Below are positions 60,040-64,000 of a stretch of DNA of 64,000 bases, piece after piece. The DNA is from Buddleja alternifolia. Its lineage: Eukaryota > Streptophyta > Magnoliopsida > Lamiales > Scrophulariaceae. A model generated the notes under the pieces. That model did no database searches, was not told the origin of the DNA, and was given only the letters and a program-made list of their open reading frames with translations. A program made the translations under genes and the position numbers. Every line of letters begins with the position of its first letter. Positions within the stretch are counted from its first letter, which is position 1. The stretch is taken from assembly GCA_019426215.1 (NCBI GenBank), contig CM033400.1:18894568-18958567 (forward strand). Reading direction: 5' to 3'.

Positions 60040-61903
60040 TTGAGTGATTATCTTATACGTCAAAAAATAAGTTTTAAGCCATCGTGCCATGATGAATAAC
60101 GCGAAATCCATCTTCTCGATCTCCGAGTATCTTGATTCTGCGTCCGAGAGTACTTTGCTGACATAGTATACAGGCTTCTCCATCTTTCTTCTTCTCGTAC
60201 AAGGACAGTGCTGACACCTCAGTCAGCCACAACTATGTACAACATCAATGGCTCACCCTGCATAGGCTTGGTTAGCAGGGGGATTTGGTTCATGTATTCT
60301 TTTAGCTCAGTGAAGGCTTGTTGACATTCTTCGCTCCAGTTGAAGCTGTCTGCTTTCCTCAATATTTTGAAGAATGGTAAGCTTCTCTCCGCCGATTTGG
60401 AGATAAATCATCTTAGGGTCGTGATCCTTCCATTTAGTTGCTGCACCTCGTTCACATCTCTAGGTGGTTGCATATCTTGGATGACTTTGATCTTTTCGGG
60501 GTTGGCCTCTATGCCTCTTTCCATGACCATGTAGCCCAGGAACTTTCCTCCTTTGATCCCAAATACGCATTTAGCTGGGTTCAGCTTCATCTTATACTTT
60601 CGAAGGGTTTCAAAAGTTTGCTACAAGTCTTGCACATGCGTGCTAGAGGTCCGGCTTTTGACCACCATGTCGTCCACATAAACTTCAATGTTCCTCCCGA
60701 TCTAGTTTCAAAACATCATGTCGACCAATCTCTGGTATGTAGCTCTGACGTTTTTAAGGCCGAAGGGCATCACTGTGTAGCAGTACGTACCAAAGGAGGT
60801 TATGAAGCTAACTTTCCTCTGGTCTTCCACATCTAGAGGTATCTGATGATACCCACTCTGCGCATCCATGGTGCTTAATAAATTGAAACCAGCTGTGGCG
60901 TCTACAAGTTGATCGATTCTAGGTAGGGGTAATGATCTTTAGGGCAGGAGTTATTTAGATCATGAAAGTCAATGCACATTCTCCACTTGGTCCCTTCTTT
61001 CGGCACTAGAACAATGTTAGACACCCATTCTGGGAATTGAATCTCTGCTATATGCTTTGCTTTGAGTAGTTTGTCTATTTCTGCCTTGATTATGGTGTCA
61101 TTTTTTGGGCCGAAGTGTCTCTTCTTTTGGATGACTGGTTTCGCGTTGAGAAATGCGTTGGGAAATAAGTTGAGATGATGTCGTATGATTGTTAGGTCTA
61201 TACCTATAAGGTCATTGGCTAACCACGAGAACACATCTGCATGCTCCCTCAGCATGGCTGTCAATTCTTCCTTCAGGTCGGGGTTCAGGTGGGAACCAAT
61301 CCTAACAGTCTTCTCCTTATCTCCAGGTATGAGCTCTATGCTCATGAGCTCTCCTATAGGTTCAATGTGTGACGAAACTAGTTTTTTAGCCGCTTCGCTT
61401 CCTTCCAATGTCGTTGATTCGGGCTTGCGCTTTTTATCCTCAGTTGGCATTTCTATTTGTTTTAGTGAGACTAAGTAACATTTCTTGGATTGGTGTTGAT
61501 CTCCAGATACTTTTCCCACTCCGTCGAGTGTTGGGAATTTGATCTTCATGTGTGGTATTGATATCACTGCTTCAAACAATATCAGTGCAGGTCGGCCGAG
61601 TATTACATTGTAGGCTGAAGGGGTGTCCACGACTAGGAATCTAGTCAACTTTGTTACTTTGTTGAATCCCCCTCCCAGGGAAAGAGGTAACACTACCTGT
61701 CCCACAGGTTGTGTTGCCTCACCTACGAAACTAAAGAGAGAAGTTTTCACCGGCTCCAGCCTAGCGTCCCCCAGGTTCATTTGCCGATACACTTGGTAGA
61801 ATAGGATATCTATCGAGCTACCGTTGTCGATAAATATCCTTTGAACTTCATAGTTTGCGATCATCGCCGTGATGTCCAATGCATCGCTGAGGGGTGTTAA
61901 CAC
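60040..61903 (-). pseudogene. pol: Protease, RT and first RNase H of element F
   Basis: Protease: FIDNGSSIDILF (near 61820) and VILGRPAL. RT: KWRMCIDFHDLNNSCPKDHYP, then a missing base near 60927, SGYHQI-like text, MPFGLKN and catalytic YVDD (near 60670). Stops occur near 60700-60715 and 60623. RNase H follows at about 60040-60400 (AFTELKEY, LYIVVAD, KPVYYVSK-like), with further stops. Typical Tat order, long inactive. Confidence 0.85.
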
Positions 61904-63994
61904 TGTCCACGCGTCTTCAGGTCCGAATCGTATTTCCTGCCTTGGTCAGGTTTGACTGACATTCATGTAAAATGCGGGTGCGGTCTCTACAGACCTTACC
62001 TGCCGCTTGAGCTGTCTCTTAGATTCCTCCTCAGCTAATCCTCCCGAGATCATATAGATGACCTCCCGATCAATGTTATTGATATCCTTAGGTGCAGCCT
62101 CTAGGGCGAGCTGTTTTTTAATCGGTTGGGGAAAGTTTCCTTTTCCTGCAGGTCTGGCTCTACCACCTCCACGACCCTGCCATCTTCCTCCACGACATCT
62201 CCAGCTACCACCTCAATGAAATGGGGCAATACTGTTCCCGTTATTGGTTTATAGCACGAATTCTTTCAAGTAGCCCATCATAGCTAGACGTTGGATTTCT
62301 TCGACAAGTTCCGGGCAGTCATCGGTGTGATGGCCAAATTCTCTATGGTATCTGCAGTAGACGTTGCTAGGCGGGTTCTTAGGGTCTTGGTCAGCCCCTT
62401 CGGGCCATTGTACCAAATTCTTCTCTTCTACCGCCATCAGATGTTCACTCCAGTTACCTCATAAAGGTATACGCCGTTGTCGGGCGTGCATACCTGGCCC
62501 GGGTAGAGTTACCAGAGCTGGACTAGATGTCCAACCGCTTTTGTGAGTCTTATTGCGATTGTCCTCCTTAGGTTTGTCCTTATTTTGTTCGGATCGCCGC
62601 ATGATTTGCGCGTCTTCCATGTTAATGTACTTTTCAGCCCGGCAGAGCAATTTGTCAAAGCCTAAGGCTGGCCTCTTGGTGAGTGATTTGAAGAGATCCC
62701 CTTCCCTCAAGCCTTGCGTAAAAGCACTGACTTTCAGTTCGGACGTTGCAGATGGTACTTCCAGCGTAGCCGTGTTGAATCGCCCGACGTATGCACGTAG
62801 GATCTCGTCTCCTCTTTGCTTGACGTTGAACAAACTCAAAGTAGTTTTTTTGTGTACCTTGCTGCTAGTGAATTGATGTAAAAACCTCGAGCTAAACTCC
62901 GAGAAGGATCTAATGGATCCATCAGGAAGCTGGTTGAATCGTTGCTGCGCAGATTTGGCCAATGTAATCAAGAAGACCCTGCATTTGATAGCATTGGAAT
63001 ACCTGTGCAGCAAAGCAAAGTTTTGAAAAGTATATAGGTGGTCCTCCGGGTCTGTCGTTCCTTCATAGGGTACAATGGAAAGAACCTTAAAGTCCCTTGG
63101 CAATTCCTCCCTCATGATGGATTCCGTGAATAGAATCCTCCTATCCATCTAGATCTTGCCTCCTGTCATTTTGCGTTCCATTTCTTCCATTCGCTTTGCC
63201 ATGAGCTCCATCTGCTCCAGCTTTTCCTTTGCTTTAGTCATCCTGCTGAGGTTTGCCCCACCGGATCTGGCAGATACAAAGCTACTAGTATCATCTTCTA
63301 GATCTCTGTCACGCCTATCGAGAGCCCGATAGTGACGTTTCTGTAGGTTGCCTTTCCCAGGTATGTCAGGGTGCGAATGTTGCATCGGTTGATGTAGTTC
63401 TTTCACATGCTTTTGTTCTCTAGGTAGTTCAGGTCGGGATGCCCAACCTGCTAGGTTTTCCTCATCCTCCAGGTCTAGACGAAGAATGTGACGCTCCTCT
63501 GGAGTCAAGTACCTTTTTCGAGGTGCAGTATCTCTTTTCTCTCCTTCTTCTTCCGGATATTCCAGTCTCTTGGCATGCTTACCCGTGTTGCTGTCAGGGG
63601 TGACATCGTTGGCATCTCCAGCCTCCGCGTTTCCTGCTTTGGACGCTCCCTTCTACAGAGGGGACACAAAATCATCCCTACATGCACGATCCACCATACT
63701 TGCAAGTTTAGAATCTACCACCTTGGTGACAGTCTTGGTAATGACTCCTTCCAGCCTTTAGACGATGAGATCCATGCTCAACACACTTTGAGGAGAGACG
63801 TCATTTCCTTCTACCAGGCCCTCCGGCGAGTCACCTAACATTGGATCTTGCAATTCGTTTGCCGAATGCCTCACCAGGTGCGCTGGTGTCTCAGGTGTGG
63901 ACTATTTTTCTCCAGGCGGGAATATCATCGCCTCCTTCCATCTGTCGATGTCGTCGTCTCCATTTCTCATTTCCATGACGTTCCTTTCTGCCAT
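61904..63994 (-). pseudogene. gag: Gag of element F
   Basis: It starts at the ATG at 63994 (MAERNVMEMRNGDDD). Stops near 63903, 63759, 63654 and 63149 and later shifts disable it. Conserved parts: a helical Glu/Lys/Met-rich segment (EQMELMAKRMEEMERKM), the Gag domain at 62459-63148 (MREELPRDFKV, DPEDHLYTFQNFALLHRY, LHQFTSSKVHKKT), and a CX2HX4HX4C zinc-knuckle variant (CRYHREFGHHTDDC near 62320-62355). Closely related to gag of element E. 61904-62240 links to the protease. Confidence 0.87.
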
Positions 63995-64000
63995 TAAAAA

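Larger units (their letters stand above)
32439..64000 (-). mobile_element. Element F: Tat-type Ty3/gypsy retrotransposon, minus strand, 5' end beyond the window
   Basis: From left to right on the plus strand: 3' LTR 32439-32998, polypurine tract, antisense gene 33518-35834 (plus strand), spacer, element B inserted at 36989-56300 (target ATCAT), spacer with a probable MITE, integrase, palindromic insertion 58348-59323, the additional (second) RNase H, RNase H, RT, protease and gag, whose start codon is at 63994. The second RNase H and the antisense gene are hallmarks of the Tat lineage. Many stops and frameshifts show F is old. The 5' LTR and one target-site copy should lie just right of 64000. 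Confidence 0.88.

Overview
The window is nested, repeat-rich intergenic DNA from a flowering plant. This follows from the element lineages present: Athila-, Tat- and Tekay-type Ty3/gypsy retrotransposons, plus a copia LTR whose start looks Sirevirus-like. I see no ordinary host gene, tRNA, rRNA or CRISPR. The species cannot be named from this sequence; a eudicot is my guess.

Left part (1-12053): a decayed ORF of unknown function (1-1265, resuming at 9522-10297) runs into a polypurine tract and a copia-type 3' LTR (10560-12053). It is split by element A (1266-9516, minus strand, target duplication GTTCC), an Athila-type element with an intact gag-protease ORF and no polymerase. One LTR of A carries a 602-bp unit in three tandem copies.

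Middle part (12054-32438): solo LTRs and fragments. Three solo LTRs of one Athila-type family have exact or recognisable target duplications, two of them nested in each other (15137-16345 inside 14751-17560). Element E (19737-27217, duplication ATATT) is a Tat-type element that has lost pol but keeps gag remnants and an antisense gene with introns; another solo LTR sits inside it. A chromovirus-type solo LTR lies at 28514-31130 (duplication TGTAT).

Right part (32439-64000): element F, a minus-strand Tat element whose 5' LTR lies beyond the window. Its gag starts at 63994 and its antisense gene lies at about 33518-35834. F was hit by element B (36989-56300, Athila type, minus strand, duplication ATCAT). 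B was in turn hit by element C (40620-52287, Tekay/Del-type chromovirus, plus strand, duplication GTTAC), the youngest and most complete element. F's pol also holds a 976-bp near-perfect palindrome with TG...CA ends (58348-59323), a 114-bp intron-like segment inside the integrase (57574-57687) and a probable MITE.

The elements do not form a pathway; they form a stratigraphy. Gag, protease, RT, RNase H and integrase would act within each retrotransposition cycle, but nearly all copies here are broken. The most unusual items are the palindromic LTR-ended element, the integrase intron, the antisense gene whose intron positions and phases are shared by two elements, and the GCGCCTAGGCGC-type palindromes scattered through the Athila-type LTRs.
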